Assembly: GCA_044351685.1 (NCBI GenBank)
Contig: JBILFK010000039.1
Coordinates: forward strand, 1 to 10,370
Direction of reading: 5' to 3'
Origin: JALHRI01 sp044351685
GTDB lineage: Bacteria; Pseudomonadota; Alphaproteobacteria; Rickettsiales; UBA3002
DNA: 10,370 bases
The position numbers were made by a program, and so were the translations under genes. Below are positions 1-5,598 of the stretch, one piece after another. The notes beneath the pieces were generated by a model. That model was given only the letters and a program-made list of their open reading frames with translations. It searched no databases and was not told where the DNA came from. Position 1 is the first letter of the stretch. Every line of letters starts with the position of its first letter.

Positions 1-1
1 C

Positions 2-1414
2 TGGGTCGATGAACTCGGATTACAAGACCAGGTTGTTGGTAACCGCCGCTTCAACACATTGCAGGGTTTAGCTAATATTGTGAACAGTGATACCGGTGTA
101 AGCGCAGTAGTCAGTAACCCGCTTGCCAACGCATCGCTAGCGATCAACGTGGATGATCCGCTGGATACCTTAACCTTCCAGGATTTACCTGATCCGCCAT
201 TTTCGATTGCGGTAGGTACGGCACTTGCACTCGCTCCTGCCGGTGCAGTAGCCGCTGGCTCAGCCATTGACATCACCATACCAATCGCACCACCTGCCAA
301 TTTAAACGTGGGCGATCAGGTGCGCATTTCAGGGTTTGTTAGCCCGTTTGCAGGACTTGGTTCGTTGCAACCTAACGGTGGCCCATTTGAAGTAGTGGCT
401 ACCACGGCAGGTGACTATACGATTCGTGTGATTACGCCATCGGCAGTAACGGTAGTCAGCCCATCGAACGTACCGGTTGGTTCAGCGGTGGAAGTGAACA
501 TTGTGGGTGAATCGAACCGCGGCTCGCTTTTGGCGCAGCTTGGTATTGTGGCATCGCTGAATGGTGCTACGTATACGCCGCAAACTACGGGTATTTTAGG
601 GCCACGTTACGATTCTTCGGGTGCGGTTGGCGATAACATGGCTTCGGGAGATATTACTGCCCAGTTCAGCCGTAACGTGCGTATCTTCGATAGTTTGGGT
701 ACAGGCCACGACTTACGTTTTAGCTTCCTGAAAATCGCAGCAAACGTATGGGCTGCAGAATTGCACTCGATTCCGGATACTGCAGTGAATACGCCACTGC
801 CGAATGGCCAGCTGGCGGTGGGCACCATCGAGTTTAACGGCGATGGTACACTGCGAAGCGTTTCCTCGGGATTGACGGTGCCTGTTTCTATTAACTGGAA
901 CAACGGTGCGGTGCCAAGTGAGATACAGCTTGACCTTGGAACACCCGGGCAACCGTTTGGCACTGCTGGGGCAACCGAAATCGGTTTGACCGATGGCTTA
1001 AGCCAGTTCGATAGCTCGTACAACGTAGCATTTGCTAACCAGAATGGTGCTCCTGTTGGCCAGCTGGTGAGCGTTGCCATTAACAATGAAGGCAAAGTGA
1101 TTGCCAGTTACTCGAACGGTGAAACGCAGGAACTTTACCAATTGCCGATTGCCGATTTTGCGAACCCCGATGGTTTGCAATCGCGCTCGGGCAACGTATT
1201 CACCCAGACCCAGGAATCGGGTGAAGCCAACCTGCGTGAAGCCGGATCGAATGGTACGGGTACAGTAGTATCCGCAGCGCTGGAACAATCGAACGTCGAT
1301 TTGGCAGAACAGCTGACCGACATGATTGTGGCACAGCGTGCCTATCAGGCAAACACCAAAGTGATCAGCACCACCGATCAGCTGCTGGAACAGCTGAACC
1401 AGCTGGTACGCTAG
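2..1414 (+). CDS. flgE: Flagellar hook protein FlgE, C-terminal part (5' truncated by window edge)
   Basis: The reading frame is open from base 2, so the gene begins upstream and 470 residues are visible. FlgE polymerises outside the cell into the curved hook joining the flagellar rod to the filament. The last 45 residues have the FlgE signature: QSNVDLAEQLTDMIVAQRAY followed by QANTKVISTTDQLLEQL, the C-terminal helix that packs in the D0 core of rod/hook proteins. Upstream, at about nt 600-740, lies the conserved hook-domain segment with SGDITAQ and VRIFDSLGTGHDL, the FlgE-type 'DSLG..H' beta region. The first ~200 visible residues are a low-charge stretch rich in Val, Ala, Pro and Gly, likely the surface-exposed variable part of the hook. 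No signal peptide is expected because export uses the flagellar type III system. The gene ends in TAG and is followed by terminator structures, so it closes its transcription unit. Another axial protein such as FlgF or FlgG is less likely given the size and the DSLG region. Confidence 0.9.
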   Translation, partial: WVDELGLQDQVVGNRRFNTLQGLANIVNSDTGVSAVVSNPLANASLAINVDDPLDTLTFQDLPDPPFSIAVGTALALAPAGAVAAGSAIDITIPIAPPANLNVGDQVRISGFVSPFAGLGSLQPNGGPFEVVATTAGDYTIRVITPSAVTVVSPSNVPVGSAVEVNIVGESNRGSLLAQLGIVASLNGATYTPQTTGILGPRYDSSGAVGDNMASGDITAQFSRNVRIFDSLGTGHDLRFSFLKIAANVWAAELHSIPDTAVNTPLPNGQLAVGTIEFNGDGTLRSVSSGLTVPVSINWNNGAVPSEIQLDLGTPGQPFGTAGATEIGLTDGLSQFDSSYNVAFANQNGAPVGQLVSVAINNEGKVIASYSNGETQELYQLPIADFANPDGLQSRSGNVFTQTQESGEANLREAGSNGTGTVVSAALEQSNVDLAEQLTDMIVAQRAYQANTKVISTTDQLLEQLNQLVR

Positions 1415-1426
1415 ACTATTAGAATT

Positions 1427-1463
1427 AGCCTGAGGCATGCGCGCAATGCCATTGCCTCAGGCT
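1427..1463 (+). repeat. 11-bp perfect inverted repeat after flgE
   Basis: AGCCTGAGGCA (1427-1437) and TGCCTCAGGCT (1453-1463) are perfect complements around a 15-nt loop, starting 12 bases after the flgE stop. A shorter nested pairing, GGCAT (1434-1438) with ATGCC (1446-1450), is also possible. No T-run follows, so it is not a classic terminator. It could protect the flgE mRNA 3' end from exonucleases or act with the terminator downstream. Role is inferred. Confidence 0.6.
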
Positions 1464-1499
1464 TACGGATGTCACTCTGAAGTCGTCTAGCTCCTTCTT

Positions 1500-1527
1500 G
1501 GGCTTGGGAAACCAAGCCCTTTTTTTT
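1500..1527 (+). terminator. Rho-independent terminator of the flgE transcript
   Basis: GGGCTTGG (1500-1507), a GAAA tetraloop, CCAAGCCC (1512-1519) and eight T residues (1520-1527) make a textbook intrinsic terminator for plus-strand transcription. It ends the flagellar unit and separates it from the gene at 1703. Confidence 0.92.
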
Positions 1528-1532
1528 ACGTT

Positions 1533-1611
1533 GCGAACACGCTAGTGCGTGCTTCATTCAAACGACTATAGCGCGAACACGCAGAGCATGCTTCGCGTGG
1601 CCAGAGCATGC
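1533..1611. repeat. Short degenerate repeats with hairpin potential between flgE and the 1703 gene
   Basis: GCGAACACGC occurs at 1533-1542 and again at 1573-1582, each copy followed by a GC-rich arm ending in TGCTTC (to 1555 and 1594). The first unit folds: CACGC pairs with GCGTG around TAGT, extended by GAA/TTC with one bulge. The second also folds, CGCGAA against TTCGCG. AGAGCATGC is repeated at 1583-1591 and 1603-1611. This looks like a small REP-like palindromic repeat cluster in an otherwise gene-free spacer (1415-1702). Whether it recurs elsewhere in the genome cannot be seen from here. Confidence 0.5.
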
Positions 1612-1668
1612 AAGGCGCATGTTTTCTAAAGATTTTTGAGCTAAGTACACGAAATAACGAGGATTTGC

Positions 1669-1696
1669 TTGTCATTGAGAGCGAATAAATTATATT
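1669..1696 (+). promoter_or_regulatory. Sigma70-type promoter placing the start site on the 1703 ATG
   Basis: TTGTCA (1669-1674), a 16-nt spacer and TATATT (1691-1696) match the -35 and -10 consensus at five of six positions each. Six bases separate the -10 from the ATG at 1703, so the expected +1 is the A of the start codon and the mRNA would be leaderless. No Shine-Dalgarno sequence is present upstream. Confidence 0.7.
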
Positions 1697-1702
1697 AGCG
1701 TT

Positions 1703-2017
1703 ATGGATATCAAAGACACCATATCGCAGGCCGTGCAGGCAACTGCAGCGGCGATTGACCTCGCGCATGATGACGAAGCGTTGGGCGTGCTGATGGATCA
1801 CCCTTCTTATCAGCGCGATGCTGAAGCGATTATTCGTCAGGCGATGGATGAGGGGCTCGATGTATTGCAGTTACCCAACGGCGATATTGTGACCACCGGC
1901 ACCAAAATCATTGTGACCACTTATCGTTGGGATGCAGCGAAGCAATCACTTGCCAAACAGCGTGCTGCTGCTGAAAAGCCGCGCAAAAGATCGGCGCTGC
2001 GTAACGGCACTAAGTAA
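1703..2017 (+). CDS. Small hypothetical protein (104 aa), unrecognised
   Basis: I do not recognise this family. The 104-residue product is acidic in the first half (HDDEALGVLMDHPSYQRDAE, then MDEGLDVLQLPNGDI) and strongly basic at the end (KQRAAAEKPRKRSALRNGTK). The middle, LPNGDIVTTGTKIIVTTYRW, reads as a short beta hairpin after two helices. No signal peptide or membrane segment is visible, so it is probably cytoplasmic. The start is supported by the promoter immediately upstream, whose predicted +1 falls on this ATG. The gene stands alone after the flgE terminator and runs into the ymdB gene from the opposite side, the two coding ends overlapping by 8 bp. The basic tail could bind nucleic acid, but that is a guess. 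Confidence is for its being a real gene. Confidence 0.7.
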   Translation: MDIKDTISQAVQATAAAIDLAHDDEALGVLMDHPSYQRDAEAIIRQAMDEGLDVLQLPNGDIVTTGTKIIVTTYRWDAAKQSLAKQRAAAEKPRKRSALRNGTK

Positions 2018-2798
2018 TCTGAATTGGGGTGATGGTCTGGGCTAGGCCATCGCTGCGCGTTTCAATGATGGCACCGCTTAGTGTGCCGATACCTTTGCCT
2101 GGCTCCATACGAATTTTTCGGGTTTTCTGCAAAAATTGCTGCATTGGCCCTTCGGGCTGAAAGCCAATAACCGTTTGATGATAATCGCCGCACATGCCGG
2201 CATCGGTCATGTAAGCTGTACCGCCCGCCATGATCTTTGCATCGGCAGTGGGAACATGGGTGTGGCTGCCAACCACCGCACTCACACGCCCATCGAGATA
2301 CACGCCCATGCCCATTTTTTCGCTGGTGGCTTCGGCGTGCATATCAACAAAAATTGCATCGACATTGCCACCCAGCGTATAGGGCGCAAGCGCAGCATCG
2401 GCGCAGGTGAAAGGGCTATCGAGATATTCGCGGTGAAATACTTGCCCAAGCAAATGCAGCACCAGTAATTTTTTGCCGTTTTTTAACGTAAATAGACGGC
2501 AACCCGTGCCAGCAATGCTGGGTGGGAAATTATGTGGGCGCAGGAGTCGCGAGTCGTTACCTAACAGCGATAAGGCATCTTTTTGATCGAATACATGGTC
2601 GCCGCCCGGCATAACATCGACACCCGCAGACGCAAAATCGCGCAGAATATCGGCACTGACACCAAACCCGCCTGCGGCATTATCGACATTCACAATCACC
2701 GCATCGAGCGCATGTTCTGTGCGTAATTTCGGGGCGTGTTTCATCACCACATCGCGCCCCGCACGACCCACGACATCGCCGCAATATAAAATTTTCAT
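2010..2798 (-). CDS. ymdB: YmdB/TIGR00282-family metallophosphoesterase
   Basis: The 262-residue length and collinear motifs match the YmdB family of calcineurin-like phosphoesterases. Bacillus subtilis YmdB is a 2',3'-cyclic-nucleotide phosphodiesterase affecting RNA turnover and development; the substrate here is unknown. Visible motifs: GDVVGRAGRD (Asp8), DNAAGGFG (39-46), GGDHVFDQKD (65-74), MHAEATSEK (His154) and SHTHVPTAD (His179, His181). These are the metal-binding residues in family order. Two positions differ: residue 39 is Asp instead of the usual Glu, and residue 67 is Asp instead of the Asn of the GNH motif. Both codons (GAT, GAC) were read directly. Metal binding by Asp is plausible, but activity may be altered. 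The ATG overlaps the cyclo-ligase stop (ATGA), so the two are translationally coupled. The 3' end overlaps the convergent 1703 gene by 8 bp. Cytoplasmic; no signal peptide. Confidence 0.9.
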   Translation of the reverse strand: MKILYCGDVVGRAGRDVVMKHAPKLRTEHALDAVIVNVDNAAGGFGVSADILRDFASAGVDVMPGGDHVFDQKDALSLLGNDSRLLRPHNFPPSIAGTGCRLFTLKNGKKLLVLHLLGQVFHREYLDSPFTCADAALAPYTLGGNVDAIFVDMHAEATSEKMGMGVYLDGRVSAVVGSHTHVPTADAKIMAGGTAYMTDAGMCGDYHQTVIGFQPEGPMQQFLQKTRKIRMEPGKGIGTLSGAIIETRSDGLAQTITPIQIT

Positions 2799-3433
2799 AA
2801 GCTTACTTTCGGATGCAGGGTGTTAAAAATACTGACGCCATGTTCGGTGATGATGCCATCGAGTGGTTGGTCGTGATCGCTGGTGGGTACATGCTCTACT
2901 TCCTGAATGCTATAGGCAACACCAATACACAGCGGCGGCGAGGCTTCGCTGCGCAATGCCGCAAGCGTGCGGTCGTAGTAGCCGGCGCCGTAACCCAGCC
3001 GGTAGCCATCGCCATCGAAGGCGAGGGTGGGCACCAAAATTACATCGGGCACTAGCTGTGCGGCATCTGGCTCGGGCTCTTCGACACCCAGTGTGCTATG
3101 GCGCACCAGCGCATCGCCGCGCTGCCACGCATGAAACGTGAGTGGCTCGTTGGCGCCGTGCATGCGCGGTAGCGCAGAAATTTTTGCAAAGCGCTGCATC
3201 TGTTCAAATATTGGCATTACATTGAGTTCGCCGCGTATGGCGCGGTAACCGGCAATGGAATGACAAAATGCCAGAATCGGGTGATCGGCATAATGCCGCG
3301 CCACCGATTCGCTAGCCGATGCCGATGCAGCATGCGGCAAGTGCTGCCGCTTGAGCAGCATCGCTTCACGCAGTTTACGTTTGGCGGTGGCGAGTTCGCG
3401 CGATTCGCCCGCCTGAAAAAAATGAGGCACCAT
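2795..3433 (-). CDS. 5-formyltetrahydrofolate cyclo-ligase (methenyl-THF synthetase)
   Basis: This 212-residue protein catalyses ATP-dependent conversion of 5-formyl-THF to 5,10-methenyl-THF, returning stored folate to one-carbon metabolism. Family motifs are clear: a basic N-terminal helix (TAKRKLREAMLLKRQ), GYRAIRGELNVMPI (62-75), LVPTLAFDGDGYRLGYGAGYYDR with the GxGxGYYDR nucleotide-binding signature (147-155), and DQPLDGII near the end. Common symbols are fthC, ygfA or mthfs. In many proteobacteria this gene lies just downstream of 6S RNA, as here. The chosen ATG at 3433 gives about 15 extra residues relative to common family starts, but a -35/-10 pair sits just upstream with +1 at or near this ATG, so I keep it; Met24 is the alternative. 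It shares a four-base overlap with ymdB. It may also be transcribed by read-through from the 6S promoter. Confidence 0.93.
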   Translation of the reverse strand: MVPHFFQAGESRELATAKRKLREAMLLKRQHLPHAASASASESVARHYADHPILAFCHSIAGYRAIRGELNVMPIFEQMQRFAKISALPRMHGANEPLTFHAWQRGDALVRHSTLGVEEPEPDAAQLVPDVILVPTLAFDGDGYRLGYGAGYYDRTLAALRSEASPPLCIGVAYSIQEVEHVPTSDHDQPLDGIITEHGVSIFNTLHPKVSL

Positions 3434-3441
3434 AGCTCGCT

Positions 3442-3470
3442 ACTATGATGCCTTTACACAAAACGTGCAA
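3442..3470 (-). promoter_or_regulatory. Candidate promoter of the cyclo-ligase/ymdB pair
   Basis: On the minus strand TTGCAC (3470-3465), a 17-nt spacer and CATAGT (3447-3442) form a reasonable -35/-10 pair. Eight bases then lead to the ATG at 3433, so the transcript would have a leader of zero to two bases. No Shine-Dalgarno sequence is seen. Each hexamer is only a partial match to consensus, so this rests mainly on spacing. Confidence 0.45.
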
Positions 3471-3656
3471 ACAGGAAACTTGTGCGCGGGGTTGCCGCTG
3501 GGTTTCGTAATGCTAACAAAAGCAAAACGCGTGCCCAAACTGCAATGCCATTGTGGGCCCGCAGTTATCGCAATGAGCGGGGGTACTAAGGAATAATGCA
3601 GTGCAATGCAAGCATTATATTCTGGAATTTTTATAAATCTGTGGATAGGGGGAGAA
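3471..3656 (-). other. Gene-free spacer between 6S RNA and the cyclo-ligase, with two hairpins
   Basis: I see no coding gene here. Two inverted repeats are visible: ATAATGC (3593-3599) with GCATTAT (3612-3618) around 12 nt, and CCCGC (3558-3562) with GCGGG (3577-3581) around 14 nt. Neither is followed by a T-run in either direction, so no convincing intrinsic terminator follows the 6S gene. Read-through into the cyclo-ligase gene, known for 6S RNA in other proteobacteria, is therefore possible. Confidence 0.35.
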
Positions 3657-3824
3657 ATGTGAATGGACCACCAAGCCGTGGGTCGCGTAAATCCTCCCGT
3701 GACCCTCTGGTCAGGTGGGTACCGTATGTAGCCCGCCACGGCGAACCACAGGGACAGCCCCCTTAAGGTAGATTATCGGTCCCGGAGCAATTGCACCTGC
3801 ACTAACTAAGCAGTGCCATTCACA
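3657..3824 (-). ncRNA. ssrS: 6S RNA (RNA polymerase regulator)
   Basis: 6S RNA folds into a long rod with a central bubble that mimics an open promoter and sequesters sigma70 RNA polymerase. Support here is structural and positional. The 5' end GTGTGAATGG (3825-3816) pairs over 10 bp with CCATTCACAT (3666-3657), closing a ~168-nt RNA, the usual alphaproteobacterial size. An apical hairpin pairs GTGGTTCGC with GCGGGCTAC around CGTG. Segments such as CCTGTGGTTCGCCGTGGCGG and GGTACCCACCTGACC resemble alphaproteobacterial 6S RNA as I remember it. The strand and position, downstream of zapA and upstream of the cyclo-ligase, are the conserved ones. A well-spaced sigma70 promoter precedes it and the expected start lies within two bases of the stem's first base. 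SRP RNA was considered, but its conserved GGAAG-containing domain is absent. The exact ends are estimated. Confidence 0.87.
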
Positions 3825-3829
3825 CCTTA

Positions 3830-3858
3830 TATATAGTGCAAATGCGTTGATTTAGCAA
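3830..3858 (-). promoter_or_regulatory. Sigma70 promoter of 6S RNA
   Basis: TTGCTA (3858-3853), a 17-nt spacer and TATATA (3835-3830) lie six to seven bases ahead of the predicted 5' end of 6S RNA at about 3824. The -35 begins only eight bases after the stop codon of the 278-residue gene. Confidence 0.75.
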
Positions 3859-3866
3859 GGGAAGGG

Positions 3867-4703
3867 TTATCTGAATCCTGGTAGGCTATCGCTGCCATCT
3901 GCGCCACCGGCTTTGGCGATGGCGGCGAGGTGTTCTGAGGATTTTCCGAGTTCGCTGATAAAGGGTTCTTTTTCGGCGTCGCGATTATTTCCGTTAGGTT
4001 GTAGCGCGTGATTGTTTAGGCCAATCGGCCGAGAATTTTGCATGCAGCGGGCATTCGCGAAGCCGCAGCTTTGTGCCACTTCATCGGTCATTTCTTCTGC
4101 AGTCCATTCGTTTGATGAAGAGGGGGTTTTTACAATTTCGTCTGGCTTTGTTTTTACCAAAATCGGGATACGCAACCAGTGCCCGGTGTTGGCCTCGCCA
4201 TGGACTGCGTTGAACGAGTTTCCGGCGTGCTGCATTTTATATTGGGTGTTAGGGAAGCGGATAACAATCACGGCATATTCTTTGCCCTCACTCGCCATGT
4301 AATTGAGGTACTGTGTGACAGTACGTGGTTGGGCAGAACAGTCAACGGCATCAAGCTTTTTGCCTTTTCGCATGTGCTCGGCACTTGTCAGCAACTCGCG
4401 GAAGGTTATTTTATTCGACAATCCCATCATTAGCGTAAGCCCGATATTTTCATCGACATCGACATGCGGCAAATGCGCAAACTGAACACTTGCTGCATTG
4501 TAGGTGCGATCGGTCATCGCTTGGGGTTCGATACCCGCAAAAATATTGCTATTATGGCCAATGCCTGCTGCGGGTGGTTCAAGAGAATCGGGAACTTCGA
4601 ATGGGGTAGAAGAATGTTGGGTGCCCAACAATTCAACCACGCGCTGCATGCGTGCAGACACATAGCGTTGTCGCTTATTCCACTGCGGGGTATTTGTGCG
4701 CAT
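3867..4703 (-). CDS. Hypothetical protein (278 aa) inserted between zapA and 6S RNA
   Basis: I do not recognise this family. The start is fixed by AAGGAG four bases before the ATG (4713-4708), the best ribosome-binding site in the window besides that of zapA. The N-terminus is basic and helical (NKRQRYVSARMQRVVELLG, 9-27), followed by a Pro-rich linker containing GIGHNS (47-52), a short motif I associate with assorted alphaproteobacterial hypothetical proteins. The core, about 95-190, mixes a helix rich in Lys and Arg (ELLTSAEHMRKGKKLDAVDC) with two beta-like strands (YAVIVIRF, LRIPILVKTK). The last ~80 residues are polar and probably disordered. There are three cysteines (122, 213, 220), and no signal peptide or membrane helix is evident. 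It lies 89 bp after zapA on the same strand and ends just before the 6S promoter, interrupting a neighbourhood that is usually zapA then 6S RNA. Recent acquisition is possible but not shown. Confidence 0.72.
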   Translation of the reverse strand: MRTNTPQWNKRQRYVSARMQRVVELLGTQHSSTPFEVPDSLEPPAAGIGHNSNIFAGIEPQAMTDRTYNAASVQFAHLPHVDVDENIGLTLMMGLSNKITFRELLTSAEHMRKGKKLDAVDCSAQPRTVTQYLNYMASEGKEYAVIVIRFPNTQYKMQHAGNSFNAVHGEANTGHWLRIPILVKTKPDEIVKTPSSSNEWTAEEMTDEVAQSCGFANARCMQNSRPIGLNNHALQPNGNNRDAEKEPFISELGKSSEHLAAIAKAGGADGSDSLPGFR

Positions 4704-4743
4704 CAGACTCCTTGATGCTACAGACTACCATTGCACGATGACA

Positions 4744-4758
4744 GTTTTGCGTCAAAAC
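4744..4758. repeat. Short inverted repeat between zapA and the 278-aa gene
   Basis: GTTTTG and CAAAAC flank a three-base centre (CGT on the plus strand), a 6-bp perfect dyad in the 89-bp spacer. It has no following T-run, so it may be an operator or a weak hairpin. The minus-strand half contains TTGACG, a good -35, but no correctly spaced -10 follows it. Confidence 0.3.
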
Positions 4759-4792
4759 AGAAGAAAATCAGAGGGTTGGTATAAGGCTTCGC

Positions 4793-5137
4793 TTATTGCT
4801 CGAGCTGGCTGGCAATGGCCTCGATACGGCTTGCAAGCTCTTGTAAATTAACGGCTAAATCTTCCTGAAAGGCGATAAATTTAGCATCGTCGCCGCCTTG
4901 CGACACGGCGCGCTTTAGCTTTTCGCCTTCTTTTTTGCTTTCGGTCATTTCATCGGCCAGCGTGAGGGCGGTATAGAGCAGCAGCACTGGTTCGGGCGCC
5001 TTGCCACCAAAATGCTTGGCGAGTTTTTGCGCGCGCGTATCGACTTCACTAACCAGCGATTGCAGGTGGCGTTCCTGCCCATCGTCGCAGGCGAGAATAT
5101 ATTCTTTGCCGTTCACACGTGCGGGAATCGAGGCCAT
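4793..5137 (-). CDS. zapA: Cell division protein ZapA
   Basis: ZapA binds FtsZ and cross-links protofilaments, stabilising the Z-ring at midcell. The 114-residue product has the hallmark N-terminal globular motif VNGKEY followed by ACDDGQERHL (8-24), then a helical stretch LVSEVDTRAQKLAKHFGG, the conserved VLLLYTALTLADEM (51-64), and a C-terminal coiled-coil helix (about 88-113) used for dimer and tetramer formation. Length is typical. AAGGAG lies seven bases before the ATG (5150-5145), fixing the start. The gene begins one base after the stop of the upstream coiled-coil gene, with its ribosome-binding site inside that gene's end, so the two are co-transcribed and probably translationally coupled. 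Confidence 0.95.
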   Translation of the reverse strand: MASIPARVNGKEYILACDDGQERHLQSLVSEVDTRAQKLAKHFGGKAPEPVLLLYTALTLADEMTESKKEGEKLKRAVSQGGDDAKFIAFQEDLAVNLQELASRIEAIASQLEQ

Positions 5138-5138
5138 C

Positions 5139-5498
5139 TCAGTGCTCCTTCAGCAGATCGAGTTGACTGATCGCGCCGTCGAGGCGTTGGATCACGTGCC
5201 CAGCGGTTTGCTGAAGCGCCAGATATTCATCTTGCAGCGCTTGCAGCTGATTGCTTAAGCGCAAATTATCTTCTTTCAGGAAATGATTTTCTTCGGCCAG
5301 CGTATCGCGTTCACTTTCTACGGTGGCGCAGTGCTGCTGCCAGGAAAGCGTAATTTCCGATTGCGCCGATTCACGCGCCGCAGCACTCGTTTGCACTTTT
5401 GCCGCGCTGATAGATGCCGCAGCTTCAAGGCGCTGCAGCGCACGACTTAGGGAATCAAACGCTTGGGTAAGCGGTGTGGGATGGGAATTGCTAGCCAT
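5139..5498 (-). CDS. Coiled-coil protein, DUF4164-like, upstream of zapA
   Basis: The 119-residue protein has a helical N-terminal part (LTQAFDSLSRALQRLEAAAS, 10-29) and a long coiled coil from about 57 to 115, with heptad-spaced Leu residues (ERDTLAEENHFLKEDNLRL, then NQLQALQDEYLALQQ). Small coiled-coil genes annotated DUF4164 commonly precede zapA in alphaproteobacteria, and both the pattern and the location fit. By analogy with ZapB, a coiled-coil partner of ZapA in gammaproteobacteria, a division role is reasonable; this is inference from position and shape, not homology. It is the first gene of the minus-strand block. The ATG at 5498 has no good Shine-Dalgarno sequence (AAAGAAA only). 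The 95-bp spacer to the divergent tkt gene must hold promoters for both directions. Confidence 0.85.
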   Translation of the reverse strand: MASNSHPTPLTQAFDSLSRALQRLEAAASISAAKVQTSAAARESAQSEITLSWQQHCATVESERDTLAEENHFLKEDNLRLSNQLQALQDEYLALQQTAGHVIQRLDGAISQLDLLKEH

Positions 5499-5570
5499 GA
5501 GATTTCTTTATGTTTTGAACTTTTGTTACACACACGCTAACGAGCCTTCAGAAAAAACGCAACTCAAGAA

Positions 5571-5598
5571 TTGCAGAGTCTGACAACTATGCTATGCC
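5571..5598 (+). promoter_or_regulatory. Candidate tkt promoter overlapping the first possible start codon
   Basis: TTGCAG (5571-5576), a 16-nt spacer and TATGCC (5593-5598) form a weak -35/-10 pair. The expected +1 (5605-5606) falls on the second in-frame ATG at 5606, which would make a leaderless mRNA and exclude the ATG at 5594. The -10 is a poor match, so the call rests on its spacing agreeing with the other promoters in this window. Confidence 0.35.

Noticed and set aside
607..1095. 162-codon minus-strand frame inside flgE
   Set aside because: It is antisense to a clearly coding hook gene and its translation has no recognisable motif; a by-product of codon bias.
1427..1463. Inverted repeat after flgE as an intrinsic terminator
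   Set aside because: No T-run follows and the loop is long; the real terminator is the GAAA hairpin with eight T residues at 1500-1527.
2136..2468. 110-codon plus-strand frame inside ymdB
   Set aside because: It is antisense to metallophosphoesterase motifs; composition is typical of a shadow frame.
3443..3739. 98-codon open frame on the minus strand
   Set aside because: It lies across the 6S RNA and the following spacer on the same strand, has no ribosome-binding site and no protein-like pattern; the RNA explains the sequence better.
3657..3824. SRP (4.5S) RNA as an alternative to 6S RNA
   Set aside because: The conserved SRP apical domain with GGAAG and its partner bases is absent, and the zapA/cyclo-ligase context fits 6S RNA.
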